From contig NZ_JAJSEE010000007.1 in NCBI RefSeq assembly GCF_023555375.1, forward strand, positions 1-64,000: a DNA stretch of 64,000 bases, in the 5' to 3' direction. Below are positions 1 through 8,700 of the stretch, piece by piece (position 1 is the stretch's first letter; the number at the start of each line of letters is the position of its first letter). The notes under the pieces are model-generated. The model was not told where the DNA came from. It saw only the letters and a program-made list of their open reading frames with translations, and made no database searches. Position numbers and translations under genes: made by a program. Source of the stretch: Guyparkeria hydrothermalis (lineage in GTDB: Bacteria; Pseudomonadota; Gammaproteobacteria; Halothiobacillales; Halothiobacillaceae).

Positions 1-314
1 TGGGAAAACCCAGCCTCGGACTTGACCATGGCGCGCCTCGAACGCTCAAGATCGCCCGACTAGTCAGCCAACACCCCCACTCGTCAAAAACCACCAGGAT
101 GTGGTAAAAACAATCGGGCGAACCGCTTCATGGCGGGCGCGGCGACCCGATGGAATTTCAACAAACGCTAATAATCACTCCATCATGTCGCCATAAATTA
201 TTTTTTATTGTCTCGACTGTTCAGGCCACTAAAGTGGTACACGTCGATTCGATGAATGAGACAACTCACCAAGGCATCTCGGCGCTGACACAGCGACCGC
301 AGAGGAGGATAACA
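1..314. promoter_or_regulatory. sox upstream region
   Basis: No gene of normal size can be supported here. A 20-codon open stretch at 1-63 could be the tail of a gene outside the window, but nothing identifies it. The part from about 165 to 240 is clearly more AT-rich than its surroundings (for example the T/A run near 200-210) and is the likely place of the soxXA promoter. I could not assign convincing -35 and -10 hexamers. The stretch ends in a strong Shine-Dalgarno sequence, AGGAGG at about 303-308, a few bases before the soxX ATG. Confidence 0.45.
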
Positions 315-695
315 ATGAAGAAGTTCACATCCGTGATCACCACGGCAGGCGCCGCCGCGCTGCTTGCGACCGGCATGGGTTTCTCTGGCGCCGCAATGGC
401 GGAAGACGCCGGCCTGTCCGAGTCTGCCAAGAAGGGCAAGGAAATCGCCTTCGGCCGTGGCGCGGGCAACTGCCTGGCGTGCCACCAGATGAAGGGCGGC
501 AACCTGGCCGGCAACATTGGCCCGGCCCTGATTGCCATGGAAGCTCGCTATCCGGAGCGTGAGGATCTCGTGGCAGTGCTCAAGGACCCGCGCGACAAGT
601 TCGGCGACCAGACCATCATGCCGCCGTTCGGGGCCAACAAGATCCTGAGTGACGAGGAAATCAACAACATCGTTGACTACCTCTACACCCTGTAA
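315..695 (+). CDS. soxX: sulfur oxidation c-type cytochrome SoxX
   Basis: SoxX is the small haem subunit of the periplasmic SoxXA cytochrome, which couples thiosulfate oxidatively to the carrier protein SoxYZ. The ATG at 315 follows a strong AGGAGG ribosome site and opens a typical Sec signal peptide (KK, hydrophobic stretch, cleavage expected after AMA near residue 29), so the longer upstream reading frame is rejected. The 126-residue product has one haem motif, CLACH (Cys53-His57), and a likely distal Met ligand at Met102 in IMPPFG. soxA follows 58 bp downstream on the same strand. Short monohaem SoxX proteins of this size are normal for the family. Confidence 0.95.
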   Translation: MKKFTSVITTAGAAALLATGMGFSGAAMAEDAGLSESAKKGKEIAFGRGAGNCLACHQMKGGNLAGNIGPALIAMEARYPEREDLVAVLKDPRDKFGDQTIMPPFGANKILSDEEINNIVDYLYTL

Positions 696-753
696 GCACA
701 GGCCCTCAGGACCGAGAACAAGACAAGACCCGAATCACGAGGAGATATCCATA

Positions 754-1614
754 ATGAAACGCCTGTTTTCCAGCATGATCGCCGCCAGCGTTCTCGCTAC
801 CGGCGGCGCGATGGCCGAGCCGGCCAACCCGTCCGATCCGGAAGAGTTCCGCCAGATGATGGTCGAGTTCTACCAGGAGCGTTACCCGGACGTACCGTTC
901 GAGGAGTACAACAACGGCGTCTACGCCATCGACGAAGATGCCCGCTCGCAGTGGGAAGGCATGATGGTGTTCCCGGAGACCGACCAGTACGTTGCGGCCG
1001 GTGAAGAGCTCTGGAACGAGTACCGCCTGCCGAACGGCAAGCCGCTGTCCTCCTGCCTGGGCGAGGCCAAGGGCCTGCGCGCCAAGTACCCGTACTTCAA
1101 CGAGAAGGACGGCGAAGTGCACAGCCTGGGTCTGGACATCATCAACTGCCAGAAGAACGCCGGCGAAGAGGCTGAGAAGGTCTGGGATCCGAAGAACAAC
1201 TACAAGAAGCTGGCCAACGTGCTCGCCTACCTCGCTAGCGAGTCGAACGGCATGACCAACAACGTGCAGATCGACAGCGAAGGCGCCAAGGCTGCCTACA
1301 ACCGCGGCAAGGAAGCATGGTTCCGCCGCACCGGTCGCCTGGACAACTCCTGCGCCGACTGCCACCAGTACCACGGCGGCAAGTACGTCCGCGCCGAGCA
1401 CCTGCACATGAACCTGGGTAACACCACCCACTTCCCGCTGTTCCGTTACAGCAAGGGCAGCATGTTCACCCTGCACAAGCGGATCTACGGCTGCTTCCGC
1501 GACACCGGCACGGTGCCGTTCGCGCAGTACTCCCCGTACTACCGCGACCTCGAGTTCTTCATGTCCTACAACGACAACGAGCTGGAGCTCAACGGTCCGG
1601 GCATCCGCAAGTAA
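754..1614 (+). CDS. soxA: L-cysteine S-thiosulfotransferase subunit SoxA, monohaem type
   Basis: SoxA is the catalytic subunit of SoxXA; it joins thiosulfate to the SoxYZ carrier cysteine in the periplasm. The ATG at 754 lies just after GAGGAG and gives a 286-residue product with a Sec signal peptide ending AMA (residue 21). Only one haem motif is present, CADCH at Cys200-His204. The catalytic, persulfide-forming haem-ligand cysteine is expected at Cys247 in the YGCFRD segment. Cys101 and Cys132 sit where dihaem SoxA proteins carry the N-terminal haem region; in monohaem types such a pair forms a disulfide. It is downstream of soxX and followed by a strong terminator, so soxXA forms its own transcript. 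Confidence 0.95.
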   Translation: MKRLFSSMIAASVLATGGAMAEPANPSDPEEFRQMMVEFYQERYPDVPFEEYNNGVYAIDEDARSQWEGMMVFPETDQYVAAGEELWNEYRLPNGKPLSSCLGEAKGLRAKYPYFNEKDGEVHSLGLDIINCQKNAGEEAEKVWDPKNNYKKLANVLAYLASESNGMTNNVQIDSEGAKAAYNRGKEAWFRRTGRLDNSCADCHQYHGGKYVRAEHLHMNLGNTTHFPLFRYSKGSMFTLHKRIYGCFRDTGTVPFAQYSPYYRDLEFFMSYNDNELELNGPGIRK

Positions 1615-1637
1615 TCCATCGGATTACTCGGAACCAG

Positions 1638-1665
1638 AAAAGCAGGCTTCGGCCTGCTTTTTTTA
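1638..1665 (+). terminator. intrinsic terminator after soxXA
   Basis: A perfect 10-bp stem (1638-1647 with 1652-1661) closed by a TTCG tetraloop runs into a T tract. It lies 23 bp after the soxA stop and separates soxXA from soxB. Confidence 0.93.
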
Positions 1666-1942
1666 TGTCTGCCGTTCGGAAAACCTCGGACCAGGCCGGA
1701 CGGGACCGGGCCGGCAGGCGTTGTCATGCCGGCGCTGGTCATGGTCCGGCATAAGTATTTTTTCTATCGTCGCCGTGGTCAGTATGGTTAAATGGCCCGG
1801 TTCAGTTTCCTGGCACTGCCCCCGAAGTGCCCACCGGGCTTGGGCCGGGTCAGGGAACCGCTAAAGATCCCAAGGATCCCGTCCCCTGCTCCATGCCGGG
1901 CCGGGAGCTGACCCAAACTGAAAACGTAAAGGGGAGTTTTCA
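1666..1942 (+). promoter_or_regulatory. soxA-soxB intergenic region, likely soxB promoter
   Basis: No coding sequence is visible in this stretch. Because a strong terminator precedes it, soxB probably has its own promoter here. The AT-rich stretch around 1750-1775 is the best place for it, but a -35/-10 pair with normal spacing was not found. ATGCCGG at 1726-1732 and CCGGCAT at 1746-1752 form a small inverted repeat just upstream, which could be a protein-binding site. Confidence 0.35.
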
Positions 1943-3748
1943 ATGAGTCTTTCTCGTCGCGAATTTCTGCAGATGCTCGCCGTGGCCTCGGCCGCCGGCA
2001 TCAACCTCGAGACCGCCCAGGCCGGCACCGGCACCCAGCGCGTCGCCAGCTCGGTAAAGGCGAACAACGCCTCGAGCAACATGTACGAAGTGCCGCGCTT
2101 CGGCAACGTGTCGTTCCTGCACATGACCGACATGCACGCCCAGCTCAAGCCGGTCTACTTCCGCGAGCCGTCGATCAACCTCGGCGTCGGCTCCATGGAA
2201 GGCAACGCCCCCCACCTGGTCGGCGAGGCGTTCCTCAAGCACTTCGGCCTCGAGCCGAACACCCCGGCCGCCCACGCCTTCACCTGCCTGGACTTCAGCG
2301 AAGCCGCCAAGAAGTACGGCAAGGTCGGTGGCTTTGCGCACCTGCTCACCCTGATCAAGCACATGCGCGAGCAGCGCCCGGGCGCCTTCCTGCTGGACGG
2401 CGGTGACAACTGGCAGGGCAACGCCCTGGCCCTGTGGACCAACGCCCAGAGCCAGATCGACGCGATGAAGATCGCCCGTCCGGACTTCTTCACCTCGCAC
2501 TGGGAAGCGACCTACACCGCCGACCGCATGGTCGAGGGTATCGCCGACCTCGAGGGCGCGACCGACTGCAACTTCGTCGCCCAGAACATCCGCGACTCCG
2601 ACTTCATGGAGCGCGTCTTCAAGCCGTACGTCATCCGCGAGCAGAACGGCGTCAAGGTAGCGGTCGTCGGCCAGGCCTTCCCGTACACCCCGATCGCCAA
2701 CCCGCGCTGGATGACCGAGGGCTGGACCTTCGGCATCCGTGACGACGAGATGCAGGACGTGGTCAACCAGGCCCGCGGCGAAGGCGCCGAAGTGGTCGTG
2801 GTCCTGTCGCACAACGGCATGGACGTCGACCTCAAGATGGCCAGCCGCGTTACTGGCATCGACGCCATCATGGGCGGTCACACCCACGACGCGGTCCCGA
2901 CCCCGACCGTGGTCAAGAACCGCAACGGCCAGACCCTGGTCACCAACGCCGGCTCCAACGCCAAGTACCTGGGCGTGCTGGACTTCGACGTGCGCAACGG
3001 CAAGGTCCAGGACTACAAGTACCACCTGCTGCCGGTCTTCTCCGACTTCATCGAGCCGGACAAGGAGATGCAGGAGTACATCGACAAGCTGTACAGCCAG
3101 GAGATCACCTTCGAAGGCAAGACCTTCAACGTGGGCGAGCGCACCTCCGACGTACTGGCGACCAACGACGCCCTGCTCTACCGTCGCGGCAACTTCACCG
3201 GCACCTGGGATCAGCTGATCTGCGAGGCGCTGATCGACGTCAACGACGCGCAGATCTCGTTCTCGCCGGGCGTTCGCTGGGGCACCTCCCTGATCCCGGG
3301 CGAGCCGATCACCTACGACGACATGATGACCGAGGTCGCGCTGACCTACCCGAACGTCACGGTCAACGAGTTCACCGGCGAGCAGATCAAGGGCATCCTC
3401 GAGGACGTCTGCGACAACATCTTCAACACCGACCCCTACTACCAGCAGGGTGGCGACATGGTTCGCGTCGGTGGCCTGAAGTACGCCTGTGCGCCGAATG
3501 CCGAGAAGGGCAAGCGCATCATGGACATGGAGCTCAACGGCGAGCCGCTCGACCCGAACAAGTCCTACAAGGTCGCGGGCTGGGCCTCGGTCGCCGAGCC
3601 GGGCAACATCCCGGGCGACACCGGCGAGATGATCTGGGACCAGGTCGAGACCTGGCTGCGTGACCAGAAGCACATCAAGCCGGTCAAGCTCAACGAGCCG
3701 GTCCTCAAGGGTGTCGAAGGCAACCCGGGAATCACCGACAAGTGCTGA
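1943..3748 (+). CDS. soxB: thiosulfohydrolase SoxB
   Basis: SoxB removes the terminal sulfone group as sulfate from the SoxYZ-bound intermediate in the periplasm; it is a dimanganese enzyme of the 5'-nucleotidase/metallophosphoesterase fold. The ATG at 1943 follows GGGGAG. The N-terminus has a twin-arginine signal (SRREFLQM, residues 4-11), as expected for a folded metalloprotein exported by Tat. Metal-site motifs are visible in order: HMTDMHAQL, DGGDNWQGN, SHNGMD and GGHTHD. The C-terminal half matches the 5'-nucleotidase C domain. Length (601 residues) is normal. soxYZ and soxCD are not nearby, so the carrier must be encoded elsewhere. Confidence 0.96.
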   Translation: MSLSRREFLQMLAVASAAGINLETAQAGTGTQRVASSVKANNASSNMYEVPRFGNVSFLHMTDMHAQLKPVYFREPSINLGVGSMEGNAPHLVGEAFLKHFGLEPNTPAAHAFTCLDFSEAAKKYGKVGGFAHLLTLIKHMREQRPGAFLLDGGDNWQGNALALWTNAQSQIDAMKIARPDFFTSHWEATYTADRMVEGIADLEGATDCNFVAQNIRDSDFMERVFKPYVIREQNGVKVAVVGQAFPYTPIANPRWMTEGWTFGIRDDEMQDVVNQARGEGAEVVVVLSHNGMDVDLKMASRVTGIDAIMGGHTHDAVPTPTVVKNRNGQTLVTNAGSNAKYLGVLDFDVRNGKVQDYKYHLLPVFSDFIEPDKEMQEYIDKLYSQEITFEGKTFNVGERTSDVLATNDALLYRRGNFTGTWDQLICEALIDVNDAQISFSPGVRWGTSLIPGEPITYDDMMTEVALTYPNVTVNEFTGEQIKGILEDVCDNIFNTDPYYQQGGDMVRVGGLKYACAPNAEKGKRIMDMELNGEPLDPNKSYKVAGWASVAEPGNIPGDTGEMIWDQVETWLRDQKHIKPVKLNEPVLKGVEGNPGITDKC

Positions 3749-3783
3749 TGCCAGCATCCCCCTCGGGGGATGCCCGAAACACG

Positions 3784-3813
3784 AAGGCCCCGCCAATTGG
3801 CGGGGCCTTTTTC
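3784..3813 (+). terminator. intrinsic terminator between soxB and the asparaginase gene
   Basis: An 11-bp perfect stem (3784-3794 with 3799-3809) with an AATT loop is followed by a T run. It lies between convergent genes and could work in both directions. A smaller hairpin (GCATCCCC/GGGGATGC, about 3753-3773) precedes it. Confidence 0.92.
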
Positions 3814-3820
3814 GTGGTGA

Positions 3821-4387
3821 CTAGCCGCCGGCCGGCGCGATAGGCCGAAAGCGGGCCGCGGCCCGATCCTTCTCCAATTCGCCAAGCCGACGCACCAACC
3901 CACTCATCGCCAGATACACGCCGGGAGCGGGCGCCCCCTGCACGAAGCCGAGCGCCAGCCCGAGGTTCAAGGCCGGCTCGACCGGATCGATCTCGTAGGG
4001 TCGCATGGCGCCGGTCAGGACCACGCAGTGCCCCGGAAAGGCCCGGGCGAGCACCTCCCCCGTGCGCGCCATGGTGTCGGTGCCATGCACGACCACGATC
4101 GGCGCATCGGGTCGACGCGCTACCGCCTCGCACAACGAGGCCACGATGGTCTCGCGATCGACGTCCGTCATCTCCAGGCTGTCCTTGCATACCGGCTGGA
4201 GCCAGTCGATGTCCAGGTTCCTTTCGGCCGAGCGCAGAATCTCCCGCGCGGCCTGCGCGCCCGGCTCGACGACCAGCGAGCCGTCCCGGGGGCGATAGCG
4301 CTTGTTGAAGGTGCCCCCGGTGTCCACCAGGATGACCGGTTGCTGTTCAGCCAGGCCGACCACCTGATCGGCTGTGCCTGTTCCCAT
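3821..4387 (-). CDS. single-domain asparaginase/glutaminase-family protein
   Basis: This 188-residue protein corresponds to the N-terminal domain only of type I/II L-asparaginases (about 330 residues). It has the VDTGGTFNK nucleophile loop (Thr23), the second catalytic segment VHGTDTMARTGE (residues 100-111), and a later LEKDR lysine that fits the family's catalytic Lys position. The ATG at 4387 was chosen because GGGAGAG lies just upstream; the frame is open further but without a good start. Stand-alone short asparaginase-domain proteins are known in Gammaproteobacteria. The C-terminal domain, which completes the active site across the dimer in full-length enzymes, is absent, so amide hydrolysis is not certain. 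Confidence 0.8.
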   Translation of the reverse strand: MGTGTADQVVGLAEQQPVILVDTGGTFNKRYRPRDGSLVVEPGAQAAREILRSAERNLDIDWLQPVCKDSLEMTDVDRETIVASLCEAVARRPDAPIVVVHGTDTMARTGEVLARAFPGHCVVLTGAMRPYEIDPVEPALNLGLALGFVQGAPAPGVYLAMSGLVRRLGELEKDRAAARFRPIAPAGG

Positions 4388-4634
4388 GGCTCTCCCTCGA
4401 CTGGTTTTGACTGACCGGATGCGTTTGCCGGCCAAGTGAAGTAAAATGGCCGATTGATTCTAAAGGAAGCGTCGAGCGCCCCGGTATTCCCCGCCTCGAA
4501 ATCGCCGCCACGGCGATGGCCCCGGGGTGAGCCCCTCGAGGGCCACAGGGTAGCGCGATGGCGGCCAATCGGCCGCTCGACGTCTTCGACACGCCCCATC
4601 CACATTCGGTGCAGGCCGAGTAAGCCACGACTTC

Positions 4635-4973
4635 ATGGACAACCAGCCGAAACGCTACATCGTCGAGTCAGTGACCAAGGCCGGCGCCCGATTCCGCCCG
4701 AGTGACTGGATCGATCGCATCTCGAGCTGGGATGCGACGTTCGCCCAGCACCGCCTGGTCTACTCGCAACGGCTGCACCCGGTGATGCTCAACGGGCAGA
4801 AGGTCCTCGCCATCGAACCGGGGCTGAAGACCGCCAACCGACAGATGTTCGACTCGGTGATGCAGTTCATCGAGCGCAACAACCTCAAGATGCACGTCCA
4901 GTACCCGGACGGCCATCTCGAGGAGTACACCGGCGACAACGCCCCCACGTCCCCGGACGCCGCGACCTCATGA
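4635..4973 (+). CDS. DUF3579 domain-containing protein
   Basis: A small soluble protein of 112 residues matching the DUF3579 family of Beta- and Gammaproteobacteria; the [19 protein letters not shown] opening (residues 10-28) and the [17 protein letters not shown] segment are typical. The function of the family is not known. There is no signal peptide or membrane segment. Its stop overlaps the rimO start by four bases (ATGA), so the two are translationally coupled. The residues after about 95 look like a disordered tail ([13 protein letters not shown]). Confidence 0.8.
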   Translation: MDNQPKRYIVESVTKAGARFRPSDWIDRISSWDATFAQHRLVYSQRLHPVMLNGQKVLAIEPGLKTANRQMFDSVMQFIERNNLKMHVQYPDGHLEEYTGDNAPTSPDAATS

Positions 4974-6379
4974 CCCACAATCCGCCGCGTGTCGGCTTCG
5001 TCAGCCTCGGCTGCCCCAAGGCCCTGGTGGACTCCGAGCGCATCCTCACCCAGCTGCGCGCCGAGGGCTACGCCCTGTCCGACAGCTACGAGGGCGCGGA
5101 GCTGGTGATCATCAACACCTGCGGGTTCATCGACTCGGCGGTGCAGGAATCGCTCGATACCATCGGCGAGGCACTCGACGAGAACGGCCGGGTGATCGTT
5201 ACCGGTTGCCTGGGCGGGCGCGACGAGGGTGAGCTGGTCCGCGAGACGCACCCCAACGTGCTGGCCGTGACCGGACCGCAGGCCTACCAGGAGGTGATGG
5301 ACGCAGTCCACCAGCACCTGCCGCCGCGGTTCGACCCGTTCGTCGACGTGATGCCCGAGCCGGGCAGCCAGGCCCGAGGCAAGACCTCGGCACCCGTCAG
5401 TGACGAGGCGCTCGATACCGACACGGTGTCGCTCGAGGACGCGGTCGGCGTCAAGCTCACCCCGCGACACTACGCCTACCTCAAGATTTCCGAGGGCTGC
5501 AATCACCGCTGCAGCTTCTGCATCATCCCGAGCCTGCGCGGCGATCTCGTCAGCCGGCCGATCGGCGAGGTGATGACCGAGGCGGAGAACCTGGTCAACG
5601 CCGGCGTGCGCGAACTGCTGGTCGTCTCCCAGGACACCAGCGCCTACGGCATCGACACCCGCTACAAGCTGGATTTCTGGGGCGGGCGCCCGCTCAAGAC
5701 CCGCTTCCGCGAACTCGCCGCCGCGCTGGGCTCGCTCGATGCCTGGGTCCGCCTGCACTACGTCTACCCCTACCCGCATGTCGACGACGCCGTCGAACTG
5801 ATGGCCGAAGGGCTGGTGCTGCCATACCTGGACATCCCGTTCCAGCACGCCAACCACCGCATCCTCAAGCTGATGAAGCGGCCGGCCTCGAGCGAGAACG
5901 TCCTCAAACGGATCGCGAAATGGCGCGAGATCTGCCCGGAAATCACCATCCGCTCGACCTTCATCGTCGGCTTCCCCGGCGAGACCGAGGAGGAGTTCCA
6001 GGAACTGCTCGACTTCCTCGACGAGGCACAGCTCGATCGCGTCGGCGCCTTCGCCTATTCACCCGTTGACGGGGCGACCGCCAACGAGTTGCCCGACCCG
6101 GTCCCCGAAGCGGTCAAGCAGGAACGACTGGCGCGCTTCATGGAAAAGCAGGCGGCCATCAGCGCGGCCAAGCTGGCACGGAAGGTCGGCCAGCGCATGC
6201 CGGTGCTGGTGGATGCCGTGGACGAATCGGGCGCGGTGGCCCGCAGCATGGCCGACGCGCCGGAGATCGATGGCGTGGTCTACCTGCCGGAGGTCACCGA
6301 CGTCGCGCCGGGCGACTTCGTCGAGGTAGAGATCGTCGAGGCCGACGAACACGACCTGTGGGGCGTCCCCGTTCCCTGA
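4970..6379 (+). CDS. rimO: ribosomal protein S12 methylthiotransferase RimO
   Basis: RimO is a radical-SAM enzyme that adds a methylthio group to the conserved Asp of ribosomal protein uS12. The 469-residue product has the N-terminal UPF0004 domain, which binds the auxiliary [4Fe-4S] cluster (SLGCPK with Cys15, NTCGF, TGCLGG), the radical-SAM motif CNHRCSFC (Cys177, Cys181, Cys184), and a C-terminal TRAM domain. The linker at about residues 135-160 is longer and more acidic than in E. coli. It is translationally coupled at both ends: ATGA with the upstream DUF3579 gene and TGATG with the downstream DUF3565 gene. Confidence 0.95.
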   Translation: MTHNPPRVGFVSLGCPKALVDSERILTQLRAEGYALSDSYEGAELVIINTCGFIDSAVQESLDTIGEALDENGRVIVTGCLGGRDEGELVRETHPNVLAVTGPQAYQEVMDAVHQHLPPRFDPFVDVMPEPGSQARGKTSAPVSDEALDTDTVSLEDAVGVKLTPRHYAYLKISEGCNHRCSFCIIPSLRGDLVSRPIGEVMTEAENLVNAGVRELLVVSQDTSAYGIDTRYKLDFWGGRPLKTRFRELAAALGSLDAWVRLHYVYPYPHVDDAVELMAEGLVLPYLDIPFQHANHRILKLMKRPASSENVLKRIAKWREICPEITIRSTFIVGFPGETEEEFQELLDFLDEAQLDRVGAFAYSPVDGATANELPDPVPEAVKQERLARFMEKQAAISAAKLARKVGQRMPVLVDAVDESGAVARSMADAPEIDGVVYLPEVTDVAPGDFVEVEIVEADEHDLWGVPVP

Positions 6380-6606
6380 TGATCTCGGTCGAGGCACCGC
6401 CACGAGCCATCCGCTCGTTCCACCGCGATGCCGAAGGTCACTGGTTCGCGCGGCTCGAGTGCGGTCATAACCAGCACACCCGCCACGACCCGCCGTGGAT
6501 CAATCGCCCGTGGGTGGAACAGAGCCTCGGGCGCATCGCGATGATCGGCACGCCGCTGGCGTGTCGTAAGTGCGCCGACGGCGCCGGACCCGACCCCAGC
6601 CCCTAA
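6379..6606 (+). CDS. DUF3565 domain-containing protein
   Basis: A 75-residue protein starting at the ATG inside the rimO stop (TGATG). It shows the DUF3565 pattern: SFHRDAEGHWFARLECGHNQ, then RHDPPW and RPWV, and a closing CRKC. Cys and His residues in LECGHNQH and CRKC probably bind one metal ion. The family's function is not known. It lies between rimO and moaB in a probable operon. Confidence 0.8.
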   Translation: MISVEAPPRAIRSFHRDAEGHWFARLECGHNQHTRHDPPWINRPWVEQSLGRIAMIGTPLACRKCADGAGPDPSP

Positions 6607-6639
6607 CCGACCGCGTGACGTCCCGGAGGGAAACCGACC

Positions 6640-7161
6640 ATGAGTGAAGACCGCGACTTCAAGCCGCTCAACATCGCCGTGCTGACCGTCTCCGACAGCC
6701 GCAGCCTGGCCGAGGACCATTCCGGCGACCTGCTGGTCGAGCGCCTCGAGGGCGTGGGGCACCACCTCTACGAGCGCGACCTGCTCCCCGACGACATCTA
6801 CCAGATCCGCGCCGCGGTCTCCCGGTGGATCGCCGCGTCCGACTGCGACGTGGTGATCACCACCGGGGGCACCGGGCTGACCGGCCGCGACGGCACCCCC
6901 GAGGCGGTCTCGGTCCTCTTCGACAAGACCATCGACGGCTTCGGCGAGATGTTCCGGGCACTGTCCTTCCAGACCATCGGCAGCTCGACCCTGCAGTCGC
7001 GCGCGACCGCCGGCGTGGCCAACCGCACCTACCTGTTCGTCCTGCCCGGCTCGACCGGTGCCTGCAAGGATGCCTGGGACAACCTGATCGAATCGCAGCT
7101 CGATTACCGCAAGCGCCCCTGCAACCTGGTCGAGCTGATGCCGCGCCTGACCGAGCGCTAG
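6640..7161 (+). CDS. moaB: molybdenum cofactor biosynthesis protein B
   Basis: MoaB belongs to the MoaB/Mog family, which adenylylates molybdopterin before molybdate insertion; in E. coli its own step is less clear because Mog does this work. The 173-residue product shows TVSDSRSLAEDHSGD near the N-terminus and the molybdopterin-binding motif TTGGTGLTGRDGTPEAV, followed by FVLPGSTGAC. A good ribosome site (GGAGGG) precedes the ATG at 6640. The last codons overlap the convergent pgpA end: the palindromic CTAG at 7158-7161 supplies the TAG stop for both genes. Confidence 0.93.
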   Translation: MSEDRDFKPLNIAVLTVSDSRSLAEDHSGDLLVERLEGVGHHLYERDLLPDDIYQIRAAVSRWIAASDCDVVITTGGTGLTGRDGTPEAVSVLFDKTIDGFGEMFRALSFQTIGSSTLQSRATAGVANRTYLFVLPGSTGACKDAWDNLIESQLDYRKRPCNLVELMPRLTER

Positions 7162-7694
7162 CCCGCGAGCACCGCCGCGATACCCCACTGGCTGATCCAG
7201 ACGGCCACCAGCGCATAGACGCCCGCCAGCAGGTCGTCGAGCATGATGCCCAGCCCGCCGTGCACCCGCCGATCCAGCCAGCCGATCGGCCACGGCTTGA
7301 TCACGTCGAAGACCCGGAACCAGGCGAAGATCAGCAGCAGCTGCCACCAGGTCTCCGGCAACACCACGAACACCAACAAGACCCCGACGATCTCGTCGAA
7401 GACGATGCCGCCGTGGTCGTGAACGCCCAGGCGCCGGCTGGCCTCGCCGCAGAGATAGACCCCGACGAGAAACAGCACGGCCGTGGCCGCCAGCAGCAGC
7501 GCGATCACGGCCGCGTCGCCCAACGGGGCCGCCAGCGTCATCAACAGCCAACCGAGCAGGACACCGGGCAGGGTGCCGACGGTGCCCGGTGCGCGTGGCG
7601 CGAGGCCCGTGCCGCCGCCGAAGGCGAGCCACATCACCGGGCTCGCCCCCAACTCTCCCGCGCTGACGCGTCGCGAGGTCTTGCCCGCGCTCAT
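7158..7694 (-). CDS. pgpA: phosphatidylglycerophosphatase A
   Basis: PgpA removes the phosphate from phosphatidylglycerophosphate, the last step to phosphatidylglycerol, at the inner membrane. The 178-residue product has the family motif GGTGLAPRAPGTVGTLPG near residue 27, the acidic HDHGGIVFDEIVG segment, and about four hydrophobic stretches. Its ATG overlaps the end of thiL by four bases (ATGA), so it is coupled to the glyA-rib-nusB-thiL series. thiL-pgpA adjacency is common in Gammaproteobacteria. Confidence 0.95.
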   Translation of the reverse strand: MSAGKTSRRVSAGELGASPVMWLAFGGGTGLAPRAPGTVGTLPGVLLGWLLMTLAAPLGDAAVIALLLAATAVLFLVGVYLCGEASRRLGVHDHGGIVFDEIVGVLLVFVVLPETWWQLLLIFAWFRVFDVIKPWPIGWLDRRVHGGLGIMLDDLLAGVYALVAVWISQWGIAAVLAG

Positions 7695-8656
7695 GCGCCT
7701 TCCTCCCTGAAGTGGTTGTAACCGCGTCGTCCCGGCAGCGGGCGCCCGGCCCGTTCGCGGACCGTGCCCACCGGACCGGCCTCGTCGAGACGACCGATCA
7801 CCGTCAGATCCCAGGCCGGTTCCAGTGCCAACCCGGGCGGCAGGGCGAGCAGCAACTCGTAGTCATCGCCACCGCCCAGCACGCGATCGATATCCGCGGG
7901 TCGGGCGTCGAGCCAGCGTCTGGCCGCCGGCGAGAGTGGAACGGCATCGAGATCGATCTCGGCCGACAGTCCGCTGGCATCGAGCAGGTGCCCGAGGTCC
8001 TGGAGCAGGCCATCGGAGATATCCAGACCGGCCGCCTGCCCGCACAGCGCCTGCCCGGCGGCCAGTCGCGGCTCCGGGCGGTCGAGGCGATCGAGGAGGT
8101 AGGCACGGTCGGCGTCATTCAGCCCGCTGGGCACCTGGTCCGGTTGCAGGGCCACGACCAGGCCCAGCGCGGCATCGCCGACGGTGCCGGTGACCGCCAG
8201 CCGGTCGCCGGCGCGCGCACCGTCACGCCGGATCGCCGTGCCGCGGGCAATCGAACCGAAGGCGGTGATCGACAGGGTCAGCTGCGGGGCCCGCACGGTG
8301 TCGCCGCCGACCAGATCGCAGCCCCAACGATCCGCGGCCGCACGCAGGCCGGTAGAGAAGCTTTCCAGCCAGGCGCTGTCGGTCTCGGGCAGGCCCAGCG
8401 ACAGGGTGAAGCCCAGCGGGGTCGCGCCCATTGCGGCGAGATCGGAGAGATTCACCGCCAGGGCCTTGTGCGCGATGGCATCGGCGGCGGTGGCGTCGGG
8501 GAAATGCCGGCCGGCGACCAGCATGTCGGTGGCCACCACCAGTTGCTCGCCCGGCGGCGGCGTGAGGATGGCGGCATCGTCACCGACGGCCAGCGACACC
8601 GCGCGGTGCGTGGCGGGCCAGTCGAAGTACCGATGGATCAGGTCGAATTCCTGCAT
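7691..8656 (-). CDS. thiL: thiamine-monophosphate kinase
   Basis: ThiL phosphorylates thiamine monophosphate to the active cofactor thiamine diphosphate with ATP. The 321-residue product is a PurM/AIR-synthase-type kinase: DDAAIL, VATDMLVAGRHF, SDLAAMGATPLG and GGDTVRAP appear in the expected order, with GGGDDYELL near the C-terminus. It sits between nusB and pgpA on the minus strand, with a 44-bp gap to nusB and a four-base overlap with pgpA. Confidence 0.95.
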   Translation of the reverse strand: MQEFDLIHRYFDWPATHRAVSLAVGDDAAILTPPPGEQLVVATDMLVAGRHFPDATAADAIAHKALAVNLSDLAAMGATPLGFTLSLGLPETDSAWLESFSTGLRAAADRWGCDLVGGDTVRAPQLTLSITAFGSIARGTAIRRDGARAGDRLAVTGTVGDAALGLVVALQPDQVPSGLNDADRAYLLDRLDRPEPRLAAGQALCGQAAGLDISDGLLQDLGHLLDASGLSAEIDLDAVPLSPAARRWLDARPADIDRVLGGGDDYELLLALPPGLALEPAWDLTVIGRLDEAGPVGTVRERAGRPLPGRRGYNHFREEGA

Positions 8657-8700
8657 GTCGACCAGCGTCCTCCCGGACGACCCAGCTAATCCGGAGACCG

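Noticed and set aside
1-63. C-terminal end of an upstream gene on the plus strand
   Set aside because: Only 20 codons visible with no identifiable feature; not enough to call.
1940-3796. 618-codon open frame on the minus strand opposite soxB
   Set aside because: It mirrors the GC-rich codons of soxB, has no recognisable domain and is covered by a clear SoxB.
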